Shown here piece by piece: positions 1-9,153 of a stretch of DNA of 64,000 bases. A program made the translations under genes and the position numbers. The DNA is from Proteus vulgaris (GTDB taxonomy: Bacteria > Pseudomonadota > Gammaproteobacteria > Enterobacterales > Enterobacteriaceae): positions 160,850 through 224,849 of the forward strand of contig NZ_JAEHOQ010000003.1 in assembly GCF_016239305.1 (NCBI RefSeq), in the 5' to 3' direction. The first letter of the stretch is position 1. The number at the start of each line of letters is the position of its first letter. Below the pieces are notes generated by a model that made no database searches, had not been told where the DNA came from, and saw only the letters and a list, made by a program, of their open reading frames with translations.

Positions 1-696
1 AAATATTCATTAGCCAATGATGATACTGTACGTTTCTCAGTGTCTGATCGTAGCCGTTTCCCTACACAAAAAGAACGTTACACGAGTGAAAAACCCAAAG
101 ATGGCTCTAAAGGGATCATCAATCCAGATTTAGATCCTGAACGCGCATTATCTTTCGATTTAACCTATGAAGGACACATTACGGATAAATGGGGTTACCA
201 AACCAGCATTTACTATAACCGTGTCAGTGATGCAATTATGGCACACACCGTTTATCGTGGTGGCAACGCATTTTTCCAAAACCAAAATAGCGGACGCGTT
301 GACTATGTTGGTCTTGATTTAGGTACTAAAGGTAATGTGACAGATTGGTTAGAGCTAGGCTTAAATTACAGCTATATCCATAGCGATCCTAAACAAGTAG
401 CACACGTTGAAGGTTTACCAAAACATAAAGCCTATATGTGGATGACGTTTATTCCTGTAGAACAGGTTCGTTTTACCATTATGGAAGAGGCGCAAAATTG
501 GACCTATAACCGCATTGATGAAAATGACAAACTGGCAGGCTATGCAAAAACTGATCTTCGTTTAGATTATGACTTTGGGTATGGTGTCTCAGCTAATGCT
601 TCTGTGAATAACCTTTTTGATAAGTCTTATGAATACACTCAAGGTTATATGGAAGAGGGTCGTAATTACTGGTTAGGTATTGAGTATAAATTTTAA
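1..696 (+). CDS. TonB-dependent outer-membrane receptor, C-terminal part
   Basis: The reading frame is open from the first base, so the gene begins left of the window; the GTG at 40 is internal. The visible ~231 residues show alternating aromatic/polar beta-strand segments (WLELGLNYSYIHS, TDLRLDYDFGYGVSANASVNNLFDKSYEY) and end in an aromatic strand with terminal Phe (YWLGIEYKF), the usual C-terminus of outer-membrane barrels recognised by the Bam machinery. The NNLFDK segment is typical of the last strands of TonB-dependent siderophore, haem or vitamin receptors. The substrate cannot be told because plug and TonB box are outside. It is followed by an intrinsic terminator and converges with the T3SS translocon operon. 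Confidence 0.88.
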   Translation, partial: KYSLANDDTVRFSVSDRSRFPTQKERYTSEKPKDGSKGIINPDLDPERALSFDLTYEGHITDKWGYQTSIYYNRVSDAIMAHTVYRGGNAFFQNQNSGRVDYVGLDLGTKGNVTDWLELGLNYSYIHSDPKQVAHVEGLPKHKAYMWMTFIPVEQVRFTIMEEAQNWTYNRIDENDKLAGYAKTDLRLDYDFGYGVSANASVNNLFDKSYEYTQGYMEEGRNYWLGIEYKF

Positions 697-713
697 TTTA
701 AATTATTATTTAT

Positions 714-753
714 AAAAAAAGAGCTGATATATGATTAATATCAGCTCTTTTTT
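714..753. terminator. bidirectional intrinsic terminator between receptor gene and T3SS operon
   Basis: Perfect 10-bp stem (721-730 pairs with 738-747, arm gagctgatat) around a 7-nt loop. A run of seven A lies before it and a T run follows at 748-753, so it can stop transcription from both the receptor gene (plus) and the translocon operon (minus). Confidence 0.88.
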
Positions 754-798
754 ATCCGTAAAACAATCTCATCTTCCATAATATTACTCTACATAACG

Positions 799-1857
799 TT
801 AGAAACGTAGAAATCCTTTTGCCATTTCCAGTAATGTATTCATTGTACTACTAACTATTTTAACAAAATTATCATAATTGCTATTTGCAGTACTGTATTT
901 TTTAGAAAATTCATCAAGATTGTTATTTAATTTTTTCTCAAATGAATCTAACATCTTTTTTAATAGATCAAACTCTGTCTGTAAAATATCTTGTGATCCT
1001 AATCCTTTATCTTTTAAAGATTTTAATAGACTTTCGAGATCAGTAAAATCAATTTGTACATTGAACAAAAACTCAAGATAAGGATCAATATAATGGTCAC
1101 TACCTTCACCATCAAATTTGTTCACTTTTACACCTTTTATTCCCTCTAACAAATTTCCTAACGCATTCATTGCTGTATTAATATCATGTTTATTATTATA
1201 GAAAATTTTCTCCCCTTTTATTTCACGGTAGTAATTTCCATCTTTATCTATTTTAAAAAATAAATCTAAGTTTAATAATGGTTTACCACTATACTTAAGT
1301 CTTAATCCTTGTAGTTCATTATAAAAATTTTCAAGATGGATATTAATACGACCTTCTTTTGTAGCAGCTTTGGTCGCTTCACTCAATTTTGATAATAACG
1401 TTCTAATTTCACTCACAAAATCCATATAATTTGAAAAGAGATCTTTTAATACATCTAAATAATCTGACTTCCCTGTATTAATAGTCAATTTGATGTCATC
1501 AAAAAGATCACTTAATGAATCAACAAACTTGTTTTTATCATTATTGTCTAGAGTTTCTGCTTTTTCTATTTTAGAAATAGATGATAAAATATTTTTGCTC
1601 TCTAATTTACTGGAATGATATTTTTGGTTTTCAACATATTTAAATAAACCATCAGCTATTTTATTGTAATTTGGATTATTAACGAATGATACATCAAAAT
1701 CTTTGATTAATTTTTTACTCGCTAAATAATCCTCATTACGTTCAATATTTTCCACTATATTATTAGGTTGATCTTTATCCGCTTGTTTTTTAGTTAAATA
1801 CTGAGAGAAAATATTTTCTTCATGAGGTATATGATAAGATCTAAGATTATTAATCAC
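799..1857 (-). CDS. sipD: T3SS needle-tip protein, SipD/IpaD family
   Basis: Hydrophilic 352-residue protein, about the length of SipD (343) and IpaD (332). In this family it caps the needle, senses the host and templates the translocon. The diagnostic part is the C-terminus, where SANSNYDNFVKIVSST-like sequence (here TANSNYDNFVKIVSST) followed by a ~12-residue tail matches the SipD/IpaD/BipD signature. The middle is rich in helical, coiled-coil-like sequence as expected. The start is GTG at 1857, preceded by AAAGGG about 6 nt upstream; it lies 2 bp after the sipC-like gene and is the last gene of the sicA-sipBCD set. Identification rests on the C-terminal signature and gene order. Confidence 0.88.
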   Translation of the reverse strand: MINNLRSYHIPHEENIFSQYLTKKQADKDQPNNIVENIERNEDYLASKKLIKDFDVSFVNNPNYNKIADGLFKYVENQKYHSSKLESKNILSSISKIEKAETLDNNDKNKFVDSLSDLFDDIKLTINTGKSDYLDVLKDLFSNYMDFVSEIRTLLSKLSEATKAATKEGRINIHLENFYNELQGLRLKYSGKPLLNLDLFFKIDKDGNYYREIKGEKIFYNNKHDINTAMNALGNLLEGIKGVKVNKFDGEGSDHYIDPYLEFLFNVQIDFTDLESLLKSLKDKGLGSQDILQTEFDLLKKMLDSFEKKLNNNLDEFSKKYSTANSNYDNFVKIVSSTMNTLLEMAKGFLRF

Positions 1858-1859
1858 AA

Positions 1860-2708
1860 TTAACCCTTTAAGTTTGAACCTATTGTAGACGCAACATCTT
1901 GTGTTGCACGAATAATGGTTTCGATACCTTGTAAAAGTGCTTTAATAATATCAGCTTCATTTCGCTGTAATTCATTATTATTGTTTACTAATTGCCCTGC
2001 AACGGAAGTTGCGGCATCATTTCCTTTTACTTCAGCTTCAATACGGATTGCCTCAGCTTGCATAGGTTGTTCCGCTATCCCACTCATTGAAGGTGCAATA
2101 TTCGTTAACGTATTTCCTTTTAATATTGTCTGGTTAGTATTTCCAGCTACTAAGCCTTTTCCCATACCAAAAATAGACATAGACGCACCGCCAATATTTA
2201 AGCCTAATGAAAGTCCTGCGCCAGTTACTGAAGCCGCTACAACCATATCTGCTTTTTTATTTAAAATATTTCTTGAACTATCGGCTAATATTATCTCTAT
2301 ACTCATTAACATATTTCCAAGTTCTCTAGATCTTTCATATTTTTCAATCATTGCTTTATAATAATTAATAAAAAGATTAATTAATGCCATCATATCATCT
2401 GATAAAAAATTAAACTCACCTACTTTTATAACTATATTTTCCGTTAAGTTAGACTTTGATAACTCCAATTTATCCAAAAATGATTTCATTTTATTTTGAT
2501 TATATTCTGGTCCTTTCAATAAAGGCTTATTTTCATTTTTTTTTATACTATCGTTGCTAAAATTAATTCTAATAAGATGTTCTGAAGATATTTTATTGAA
2601 TGTTTTTATACCCTCAGTATTCTCTATTTCATTTTCATGACTATTATTTGATACGTCCTTATTAAAAACATTATTTAAAAAATTATAATTATTAACTTTT
2701 ATATCCAT
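1860..2708 (-). CDS. sipC: T3SS translocon subunit, SipC/IpaC family
   Basis: 282 residues, shorter than SipC (409) and IpaC (363). There is a polar Asn/Lys-rich N-terminal half, a hydrophobic glycine/alanine-rich segment around residues 160-190 (VTGAGLSLGLNIGGASMSIFG) suited to membrane insertion, and a polar C-terminal part ending in a Gln/Asn-rich helical region. This layout and the place between the sipB- and sipD-like genes fit the minor translocator that forms the host-membrane pore with SipB and, in Salmonella and Shigella, also acts on actin. Whether the shortened protein keeps actin activity cannot be told. The start ATG has AAAGGAAA upstream. Confidence 0.8.
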   Translation of the reverse strand: MDIKVNNYNFLNNVFNKDVSNNSHENEIENTEGIKTFNKISSEHLIRINFSNDSIKKNENKPLLKGPEYNQNKMKSFLDKLELSKSNLTENIVIKVGEFNFLSDDMMALINLFINYYKAMIEKYERSRELGNMLMSIEIILADSSRNILNKKADMVVAASVTGAGLSLGLNIGGASMSIFGMGKGLVAGNTNQTILKGNTLTNIAPSMSGIAEQPMQAEAIRIEAEVKGNDAATSVAGQLVNNNNELQRNEADIIKALLQGIETIIRATQDVASTIGSNLKG

Positions 2709-2725
2709 TCTTATATTTCCTTTTA

Positions 2726-4831
2726 TTAAGCAGAAATACTTTTCGCTATATTAGATTTAACCTTACTACTCACAGAGTAACTATCGCTCATATTCTTTAA
2801 TATTTCCGTAATGGTATCCATATTATCATTATACTCTTCCATAATTTTATCCATGAGCTTTTGAACTAAATCTAAAATTGCAATTAATTTTTTACTATCG
2901 GCAACTGACCTCATAATATCTGCTGATATTGTATTGCTATAAATATTAATGGTACTGGACGCAACTGAATTTAATAATTTAGCACCTACAGCTGTTCGAT
3001 GAATTGTATTGATCGCCTTTTCTGATATATCTTCTGTTATCATATGACTAATTTTATTCAATGCTGTAGTGATTTTTTGCAATAATATATTATCCGTAAT
3101 TTTTGTAATCGCTTTATTTATTGCTTTTAATACCTCTTCTATTGCCTGCATAATAATTTCTTTAATCATATTACCTAGCATTTTCTCAAGGTAATCATTT
3201 AAAACTTTTTTTAATGTCTGTTTAATTTGTTCATTGAATATTTTCTTAGCGACATTGGTTATTCCATTAATTGCAGGTCCCGCAACAAACGTTAATGCTA
3301 TAGCAGCAACAAATAAAACAATGGTAACTAGAATTTTAAATGCCATTTTTATTTTGTCATATAGTGCTTTTTTAATATCATTAATTTTATCGATAAGACC
3401 TAACTCTTTAAGCGTATCTAAAAAAGATTCAAACATATCCATTAACACATCAACAATTTTATCAATTACTTTCATAATGGCTTCTGAAATAGGAGCCATA
3501 ATTTCATCCATAAAAGATTCACCATGAATAGCTTGATAAATCTCATCAGCAGCCGTTAATGCAACATCTGCAACTAAAAGTGTTACAGCCACGGCCATTA
3601 ATGCTAAAGAAGCACCAGCCGTAAAAACAGCCGCAATACCGGCAAAAATTGCGAGAAGACCACCTAAAATCTTTAAACCAATTCCTGCCCAATATTGAAT
3701 TTCTTCTTGTTTTTTAATTTTTGCATTTTGATCATCAATCTTATCCCTCAATGATTTTTCTGTTACTTTTTGCATTTCTTCAAAAAGCTTTTGCTCATTT
3801 TCAGAACGTTGTAGCATTACTTTCATCGTTAGTTCTCTAACTTTAGCAAGTAAAAAAGTTAGTAATGCCATGCCTGATAAAGAACGAGAGGCTATTTCAA
3901 GCTCTATATGACTCTGGATCAGAGTCAGGTCAATATAAGCCTTTTTCGCACTTTGTATTTTCTCAGTAAGAAGATCATCACTTTTATTATCAATAATATT
4001 CTTAAGATGGTAAAAATTTACTGAGATTGATTTTAATTTTTCATCACTCATCGAGACATGAGGTGCTATATTTGATATTTCTTTAAAGAAGTCTAATATA
4101 TTGCCGTGTAAATCATCAAGATCATATAGATTGTTTTTTGATATATCCTTGGGAATATTTAAAGAAGGAAACTTCCCTATTAAATAATCTGCCATTTCAG
4201 ATTTTCTATTAAATTTTTTATGGATAAGATCATTAATAATATCTTTTGAAATCTTTTTATTATTTAAAAATTTACATACTTCATCTTCTGTTTTTAATCC
4301 TTTCTCTTGTATAGAATGATATACCTCCATCCAATAATCAACATTAGTCTCTTGATATTTTTTCACATCATCTAAAATAGATTTATAATCCTCAACCAAT
4401 CCTGATATTTGCTTTTCCAAATCATCAAATTGATGTAAATACTCTTCGAATCTATCTGTATTTTTAATAGTATTTAAAATACTATCATTAATTATTCCTT
4501 GATATTTTAATTGCAAATCCAAGAAATTATTTTGTTGTTTTTTCTCTTGAGAACTCCTTTTTATTTTTCTCATATTATTTTGAGAAAAGTCCTCTACTTC
4601 TGGTTTTATACCTATATTAATATTTTCACCTTCCAGTTTTTCAGGTGGCCTTAATATAGGTCCAGAGAGACTTTCATTTCTTTTGATAGAATATGAAGAA
4701 ATAATTTTCTTGTTGATGTCATTTATTGTTTTTTCTTTTGCCACCAAATTTTCAACGATATGCTCCTCTTCCTTCATTTTTAATGAGACTAAATGATTAG
4801 AGATTGTACTTTTACTAATAGCATCACTCAT
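2726..4831 (-). CDS. sipB: T3SS major translocon pore protein, SipB/IpaB family
   Basis: Large hydrophobic translocator. I chose the ATG at 4831 (protein beginning MSDAISKST, 701 residues), which has AAGGA 7 nt upstream and overlaps the stop of the chaperone gene by 8 nt; an in-frame ATG at 4852 would have no ribosome site. A coiled-coil N-terminal half is followed by a hydrophobic hairpin near residues 385-435 (GGLLAIFAGIAAVFTAGASL) and another near 495-525 (ILVTIVLFVAAIALTFVAG), as in SipB/IpaB. At 701 residues it is longer than SipB (593) because of an extended N-terminal region. It should form the host-membrane pore with the SipC-like protein and be held by the SicA-like chaperone. Confidence 0.9.
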   Translation of the reverse strand: MSDAISKSTISNHLVSLKMKEEEHIVENLVAKEKTINDINKKIISSYSIKRNESLSGPILRPPEKLEGENINIGIKPEVEDFSQNNMRKIKRSSQEKKQQNNFLDLQLKYQGIINDSILNTIKNTDRFEEYLHQFDDLEKQISGLVEDYKSILDDVKKYQETNVDYWMEVYHSIQEKGLKTEDEVCKFLNNKKISKDIINDLIHKKFNRKSEMADYLIGKFPSLNIPKDISKNNLYDLDDLHGNILDFFKEISNIAPHVSMSDEKLKSISVNFYHLKNIIDNKSDDLLTEKIQSAKKAYIDLTLIQSHIELEIASRSLSGMALLTFLLAKVRELTMKVMLQRSENEQKLFEEMQKVTEKSLRDKIDDQNAKIKKQEEIQYWAGIGLKILGGLLAIFAGIAAVFTAGASLALMAVAVTLLVADVALTAADEIYQAIHGESFMDEIMAPISEAIMKVIDKIVDVLMDMFESFLDTLKELGLIDKINDIKKALYDKIKMAFKILVTIVLFVAAIALTFVAGPAINGITNVAKKIFNEQIKQTLKKVLNDYLEKMLGNMIKEIIMQAIEEVLKAINKAITKITDNILLQKITTALNKISHMITEDISEKAINTIHRTAVGAKLLNSVASSTINIYSNTISADIMRSVADSKKLIAILDLVQKLMDKIMEEYNDNMDTITEILKNMSDSYSVSSKVKSNIAKSISA

Positions 4832-5339
4832 TTTCATTTCCTTTAATTTCATTAATGACGATCAGAGGAATATCTTTTAAAGATGTTAAATAAATCTCTG
4901 TTTTCTCTTTTATGATAGGATCTTTTATATTTAGCAACACTTGATGAAAACAATACTTTGCTTTCTCTTTTTCGCCTAAAGATAAATTACATTGTCCAGC
5001 ATAGAACATAGGTCTATAATCATTGTTTGCATTTAAATAAGCTAGAGCATAAAGATCTATAGCAGCTTGATACTGTTTTTTTAATTGCTTAACTGCGGCA
5101 AGTCCCATGATATAATCAACATTATAAAAATCATAAAGACATAAAAATTTGAAAATAGCCTCCGCCTCATCCAATTTTCCTTTTTGGTAGAAGTCGTAAG
5201 CAAATGAATAAATTCCTTCCATAAATCCTTCTGGAATTGTACCTTCATCTTTAAGAGTTTTACCATTTTGTACAATGGCAACAATGTAACTTGCTAATTG
5301 ATCAAGTTCTTTTTCTGACATCTTTTCATATAGTGACAT
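4824..5339 (-). CDS. sicA: T3SS translocator chaperone, SicA/IpgC family (TPR)
   Basis: 171 residues with tetratricopeptide-like repeats spanning about residues 35-140 (YDFYQKGKLDEAEAIFKFLC, then AIDLYALAYLNANNDYRPMF, then CNLSLGEKEKAKYCFHQVL), matching SicA (165) and IpgC (155). Such class II chaperones hold SipB/SipC-type translocators in the cytosol and, in Salmonella and Shigella, also act as co-activator of InvF/MxiE. An invF homologue is present at the head of the same island, so that switch may be conserved (inference). ATG at 5339 has AAGGA upstream; it heads the translocon operon after a 142-bp AT-rich gap that probably carries its own promoter. Confidence 0.92.
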   Translation of the reverse strand: MSLYEKMSEKELDQLASYIVAIVQNGKTLKDEGTIPEGFMEGIYSFAYDFYQKGKLDEAEAIFKFLCLYDFYNVDYIMGLAAVKQLKKQYQAAIDLYALAYLNANNDYRPMFYAGQCNLSLGEKEKAKYCFHQVLLNIKDPIIKEKTEIYLTSLKDIPLIVINEIKGNENE

Positions 5340-5481
5340 GATGTTAATCCTTTCATCAATGATGAATAATTAACCAAATCATAAAATAATGATTAAAAAA
5401 TAGCTTTAATAAAACAAACGTTATTATTTATAAAAATAAATACTATTTATTTAAATAAGATAAATGCATTTTTATATTCTT
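5340..5481. promoter_or_regulatory. intergenic region likely holding the sicA-sipBCD promoter
   Basis: 142 bp of very AT-rich sequence between spaS and sicA, the only sizeable gap in the minus-strand T3SS run. In Salmonella the equivalent gap carries the InvF-SicA dependent sicA promoter. I can see no unambiguous -35/-10 pair or InvF site, so this is assigned by position only. Confidence 0.4.
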
Positions 5482-6537
5482 TTATCTATAGTCCATTTCT
5501 TCTCTTAATCTACCATCTAGTTCGACTCTTTTTAACCAAATTAGGAGATCCATAATATCAAGAAGATCAGTATCGATCATAACGTCAAAAAGGTGATATT
5601 TATGGTACAGTTTTCGAGCTAATTCTGGATATCGGACTATCGGTGTACCAACTTTTTTCGCGTATGTTTTTACAGCCAGTGCTCTTGCATTTTCACACTT
5701 CAATGAAACTAATGGCATAATATTATTATCAGGATCAAAGTAAATTCCCACAGCAATATGCGTTGGATTAACAATCACAGCAGAAGAATCTCTAATTACT
5801 TTTTTCATTGGCTCATCAAGTAGCTCTTGATGTAAATATTTACGTTTTGATTTTATTTCAGGATCCCCTTCCATATTTTTATTTTCTTGTTTTATTTCAT
5901 GTTTTTCCATCATCATATCTTTCAAAAAAAGAAAAAAATCAGCAATAATATTTAAAATAAGAAGTGGTAATGAAAGAATAAAGAAAATAAAAACAAAATC
6001 GACAACAACTGAGCACCACTTTTCTACTACAATATTTAAATTAGAACGGTAAAGTAAAAAAATATCTTGGCTATTTATTACCATAAAAATAAAACAAACC
6101 ACTAAAAAAATGACAATAAAAAGTAATGTCTTTATGAAATCTTTTATTGTTCTTAAGCTAAAAATCTTCTTAAAACCAGAAATTGGATTAATATGATTTA
6201 AATCTACTTTTAATGCTTCAGTTGCTATTTTAAACCGAGACTGAAACAATGAAATAATAATACCCACGAACGCAGTAATAATTAGCACCGGCATAATAAT
6301 ATTAAAAAATAGCTTTGATATTATTTTTATATAACTTTCTAAATTAATATGTGATGTGTTTAATAAAAGAGATTTGTAAAATTCAACAAATTCTGTAAAA
6401 TCAACTTGATAAAAAAGATAGATAATACCAACAATATAAACCGTACCAGAAATCAATTCCTTATTTTTAAATGATTGCCCTTTTTTTGCTGAATCATCTA
6501 ATTTCTTTTGTGTCGGTTTTTCTGTTTTTTCAGCCAT
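5482..6537 (-). CDS. spaS: T3SS export switch protein SpaS (SctU, FlhB/YscU family)
   Basis: 351 residues (SpaS is 356). Four hydrophobic segments lie between about residues 30 and 200. A cytosolic domain follows with the autocleavage motif NPTH at residues 257-260 (in VIVNPTHIAVGI), where the family cuts itself between Asn and Pro to switch from early to late substrates. The start ATG overlaps the 3' end of spaR by 8 bp, so translation is probably coupled. It is the last gene of the apparatus run before the translocon operon. All key features are intact. Confidence 0.95.
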   Translation of the reverse strand: MAEKTEKPTQKKLDDSAKKGQSFKNKELISGTVYIVGIIYLFYQVDFTEFVEFYKSLLLNTSHINLESYIKIISKLFFNIIMPVLIITAFVGIIISLFQSRFKIATEALKVDLNHINPISGFKKIFSLRTIKDFIKTLLFIVIFLVVCFIFMVINSQDIFLLYRSNLNIVVEKWCSVVVDFVFIFFILSLPLLILNIIADFFLFLKDMMMEKHEIKQENKNMEGDPEIKSKRKYLHQELLDEPMKKVIRDSSAVIVNPTHIAVGIYFDPDNNIMPLVSLKCENARALAVKTYAKKVGTPIVRYPELARKLYHKYHLFDVMIDTDLLDIMDLLIWLKRVELDGRLREEMDYR

Positions 6538-7303
6538 AATAAAGTCTCAAAAAGGCAGTATGAAAATATTGATAATTAAAAAAATCCGATAATTCATTTG
6601 TCATTGCCGAAGTAAAAAAAAGTAGAAGTGCAGAAAAAGCAATAATGCCCTTAATACATAAAGAGAGTGAAAATGCATTCAACTGAGGACAAAAAAGGGA
6701 ATAAATACCTAATGCTACTTCACTAAGGAACATCAAAATTAATACAGGTGAAACCAAAACAATCGCCACTCGTACCATATCAGTTAGCCATTTTCCTATT
6801 AATGAATAACCGATATTTTGATTAAAATAGCCAACAGGAAAAATACGATAGCTATCTTTTAATACCGTCATCAATGTTACTAAACCACCAAACTGTAGAA
6901 AATAAGCAACACAAAATAATCCCGTTAACGACGCAAATTCAGAAGATTCAATACCTGTTGTAGGATTAATAGTATCACCAATACTGGCGCCTCTTTGATT
7001 ATCCACAAATTCACCAAATGCAGAGGCTATCCAAAATGGCGTTGCGAGTAATAATCCGATAAAAAGACCAATAAGGATTTCACTAATTAAAATTATAATC
7101 CCGTTATCTTTAATATCATCTGAAATGGGAATACTAACTTTTATACCTAATGCAATATAAAAAATAACAACATATTTTAAAAATTGGCTATTAAGAACTC
7201 GACTATTTAAAAAAGGAATAAACATAAATGCAGGAAATAAACGTGCCATAAGAAGAAAAATATCGATAAGATCATCTTTAAAATATTCGAAAAGTATTAA
7301 CAT
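6530..7303 (-). CDS. spaR: T3SS export apparatus protein SpaR (SctT)
   Basis: 257 residues (SpaR is 263), almost entirely hydrophobic with about six membrane segments, including the conserved inner block GEFVDNQRGASIGDTINPTT near residues 115-135, a hallmark of the FliR/SctT family. In the export gate one SctT sits with five SctR and four SctS in the inner membrane. It lies 3 bp after spaQ and overlaps spaS, in the family order spaP-Q-R-S. Confidence 0.95.
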   Translation of the reverse strand: MLILFEYFKDDLIDIFLLMARLFPAFMFIPFLNSRVLNSQFLKYVVIFYIALGIKVSIPISDDIKDNGIIILISEILIGLFIGLLLATPFWIASAFGEFVDNQRGASIGDTINPTTGIESSEFASLTGLFCVAYFLQFGGLVTLMTVLKDSYRIFPVGYFNQNIGYSLIGKWLTDMVRVAIVLVSPVLILMFLSEVALGIYSLFCPQLNAFSLSLCIKGIIAFSALLLFFTSAMTNELSDFFNYQYFHTAFLRLYYG

Positions 7304-7306
7304 ATT

Positions 7307-7561
7307 TTATCCTGCAAATCCTATTGCCAACATTTCTTTTGCATAGATCAATATTTTTTCCCCCATCCATCCCATTGTCATTAATAAACAAACAAAAACA
7401 CACACTAACTTAATACCAAAGGGTAATGTTTGTTCTTGTATTTGTGTAATTGTCTGTAATAATCCAATGATTAATCCAACAAAAGTGGCAACTGCAATAG
7501 GCGCCGCTGATAATAAAATAATGAGATAGATTGCTTTATTAGCAGCATAAACCATATCCAT
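7307..7561 (-). CDS. spaQ: T3SS export apparatus protein SpaQ (SctS)
   Basis: 84 residues (SpaQ is 86) with two membrane helices joined by the conserved loop QTITQIQEQTLPFGIKL, diagnostic of FliQ/SctS proteins. Part of the inner-membrane export gate. It begins at the base where spaP ends and ends 3 bp before spaR. Two candidate ATGs (codons 1 and 3) exist; the first matches the length of relatives. Confidence 0.95.
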   Translation of the reverse strand: MDMVYAANKAIYLIILLSAAPIAVATFVGLIIGLLQTITQIQEQTLPFGIKLVCVFVCLLMTMGWMGEKILIYAKEMLAIGFAG

Positions 7562-8220
7562 TACTTTACTACCATCAAGTCAAGATATTGATTTATAAGC
7601 CCTTTTGATAATAATGTCCAACCATCCATTGCAATAAATAAAATTAATTTTAAAGGAACAGAAAGTGTAATTGGGCTCATCATCATCATTCCTAATGCCA
7701 GTAAAATACAAGAAACAATTAAATCAATCACAATAAAAGGTAGGTAAAGATAAAATCCAATAATAAATGCTGATTTTATCTCGCTTAACGCATAAGCAGG
7801 TAATAAAGAAAATAGTGAACTTTCAATTTGTTCATCGTCGTCTACACTTTCTGGCCGATATCCCTGGGCGTTATCAAAGAAATCTAATAATTCTGGTTCT
7901 GAATATCGGTATAAATAATGCTTATATTCATCTAATGCTTCATCAGAAAAACGTTCTAATGATCCTGGCTCTCCTAAATTAATGGGATTATTCACAAGAT
8001 ATTGATAACTATTTTTAGCCATTGGCGTCATAACAAATAATGCCATCATTAACGCAACTGCATTTAAAACCATATTAGAAGGCACCTGTTGTACCCCCAA
8101 AGCATTACGCGTCATAACAAGCACAATCGAAAACTTAAGATAACACGTACCTGCGGCAATAATAAAAGGCGCGAGTGTTGCCAATGCAAGCGTTAATATC
8201 AATGTTGTAGAACTTTCCAT
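7561..8220 (-). CDS. spaP: T3SS export apparatus protein SpaP (SctR)
   Basis: 219 residues (SpaP is 224). It shows the SctR/FliP layout: N-terminal hydrophobic helices, the motif TRNALGVQQVPSNMVLN near residues 36-52, a periplasmic stretch, then SEIKSAFIIGFYLYLPFIVIDL and GMMMMSPITLSVPLKLILF. Five copies form the core of the export gate. It follows spaO by 3 bp. Confidence 0.96.
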   Translation of the reverse strand: MESSTTLILTLALATLAPFIIAAGTCYLKFSIVLVMTRNALGVQQVPSNMVLNAVALMMALFVMTPMAKNSYQYLVNNPINLGEPGSLERFSDEALDEYKHYLYRYSEPELLDFFDNAQGYRPESVDDDEQIESSLFSLLPAYALSEIKSAFIIGFYLYLPFIVIDLIVSCILLALGMMMMSPITLSVPLKLILFIAMDGWTLLSKGLINQYLDLMVVK

Positions 8221-8223
8221 TAT

Positions 8224-9153
8224 TTACTCGTTATGTGAAAAAGAACGTTGGATCTCAACAGCTAAACGCTCACCGACCTTAATTAATTCTCCTTGAGCAA
8301 TAGAAAGGCCATTTACTTTTAAAATAATCTGTTGATGTGCTTCTTCAGGTAGCATGATATGTTGCCCTGATTTCAGATTTTCTATTTCTTCAATTAATAA
8401 TGTTTTACTAGTTAAAATAAAAGAAACAGTGACAGGAATAGTACCGATGGGTACTAATCTTTTCTCTTCATCAGTAGTAAAAGATCGACTCTCTATTTCA
8501 TGTGCTGATTTGTTTTGTTCATTACTGTCTGATATTTTTGATTCAGTATCATTTAATAGTTGCACGCCATTTTCCCCATCCCATTCAAATTTCATCCATT
8601 TTCTCTGACCTAGAAACAAATAAGATGATATTTTTTCTATAAGTAATACATCACCAAGTAATAAATTTTTTAATAATGAAAGAGAAATCTGGCTCGTTCC
8701 TAAACAAAAATCTCCTATAACTCCTAACTTTTTATTAGATAGCGCTATCCATTGGAAATGCCCTTTTATTTCATAAATAAAAACATCACCAAGATCACTG
8801 CTAATTTTGGGATACTCTCCGATTACTGATTGGCCTAAACAAATATCCTTTACACGCAATAAAAAAGGTATTGATGAAAATGAAAATAAAATCTGAGTAT
8901 AATTTTGAATAAAAAGAGAACACAAATAAGAAGAAGGAACCAACTCCCAGTCAATCTTTTTCTCAGGATAAAGCCTATCCATAACGTAATTAACGGACAT
9001 TAATCCATTAAAGGAACCAAGTGAATTTTTTCCATAGATAGAAAAATAATAACACCTTTTATCTACTGGATATGATTGAAATAAAGCAGAAAAACATCGC
9101 ATGGTGTTATCATCATCATTATCTTTTACACACGTTAATAATGGTGTATTCAT
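8224..9153 (-). CDS. spaO: T3SS sorting-platform (C-ring) protein SpaO (SctQ)
   Basis: 309 residues (SpaO is 303). The C-terminal ~75 residues form a SpoA/surface-presentation domain (LVPIGTIPVTVSFILTSK, then LPEEAHQQIILKVNGLSIAQ and a final GERLAVEIQ strand). The N-terminal part is poorly conserved, as usual. It should form the cytosolic pods that dock the ATPase-stator complex and sort substrates. Relatives also make a short C-terminal form from an internal start. The in-frame ATG before KFEWDGENG is a possible site, but its ribosome site is weak, so I do not call it. Confidence 0.88.
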   Translation of the reverse strand: MNTPLLTCVKDNDDDNTMRCFSALFQSYPVDKRCYYFSIYGKNSLGSFNGLMSVNYVMDRLYPEKKIDWELVPSSYLCSLFIQNYTQILFSFSSIPFLLRVKDICLGQSVIGEYPKISSDLGDVFIYEIKGHFQWIALSNKKLGVIGDFCLGTSQISLSLLKNLLLGDVLLIEKISSYLFLGQRKWMKFEWDGENGVQLLNDTESKISDSNEQNKSAHEIESRSFTTDEEKRLVPIGTIPVTVSFILTSKTLLIEEIENLKSGQHIMLPEEAHQQIILKVNGLSIAQGELIKVGERLAVEIQRSFSHNE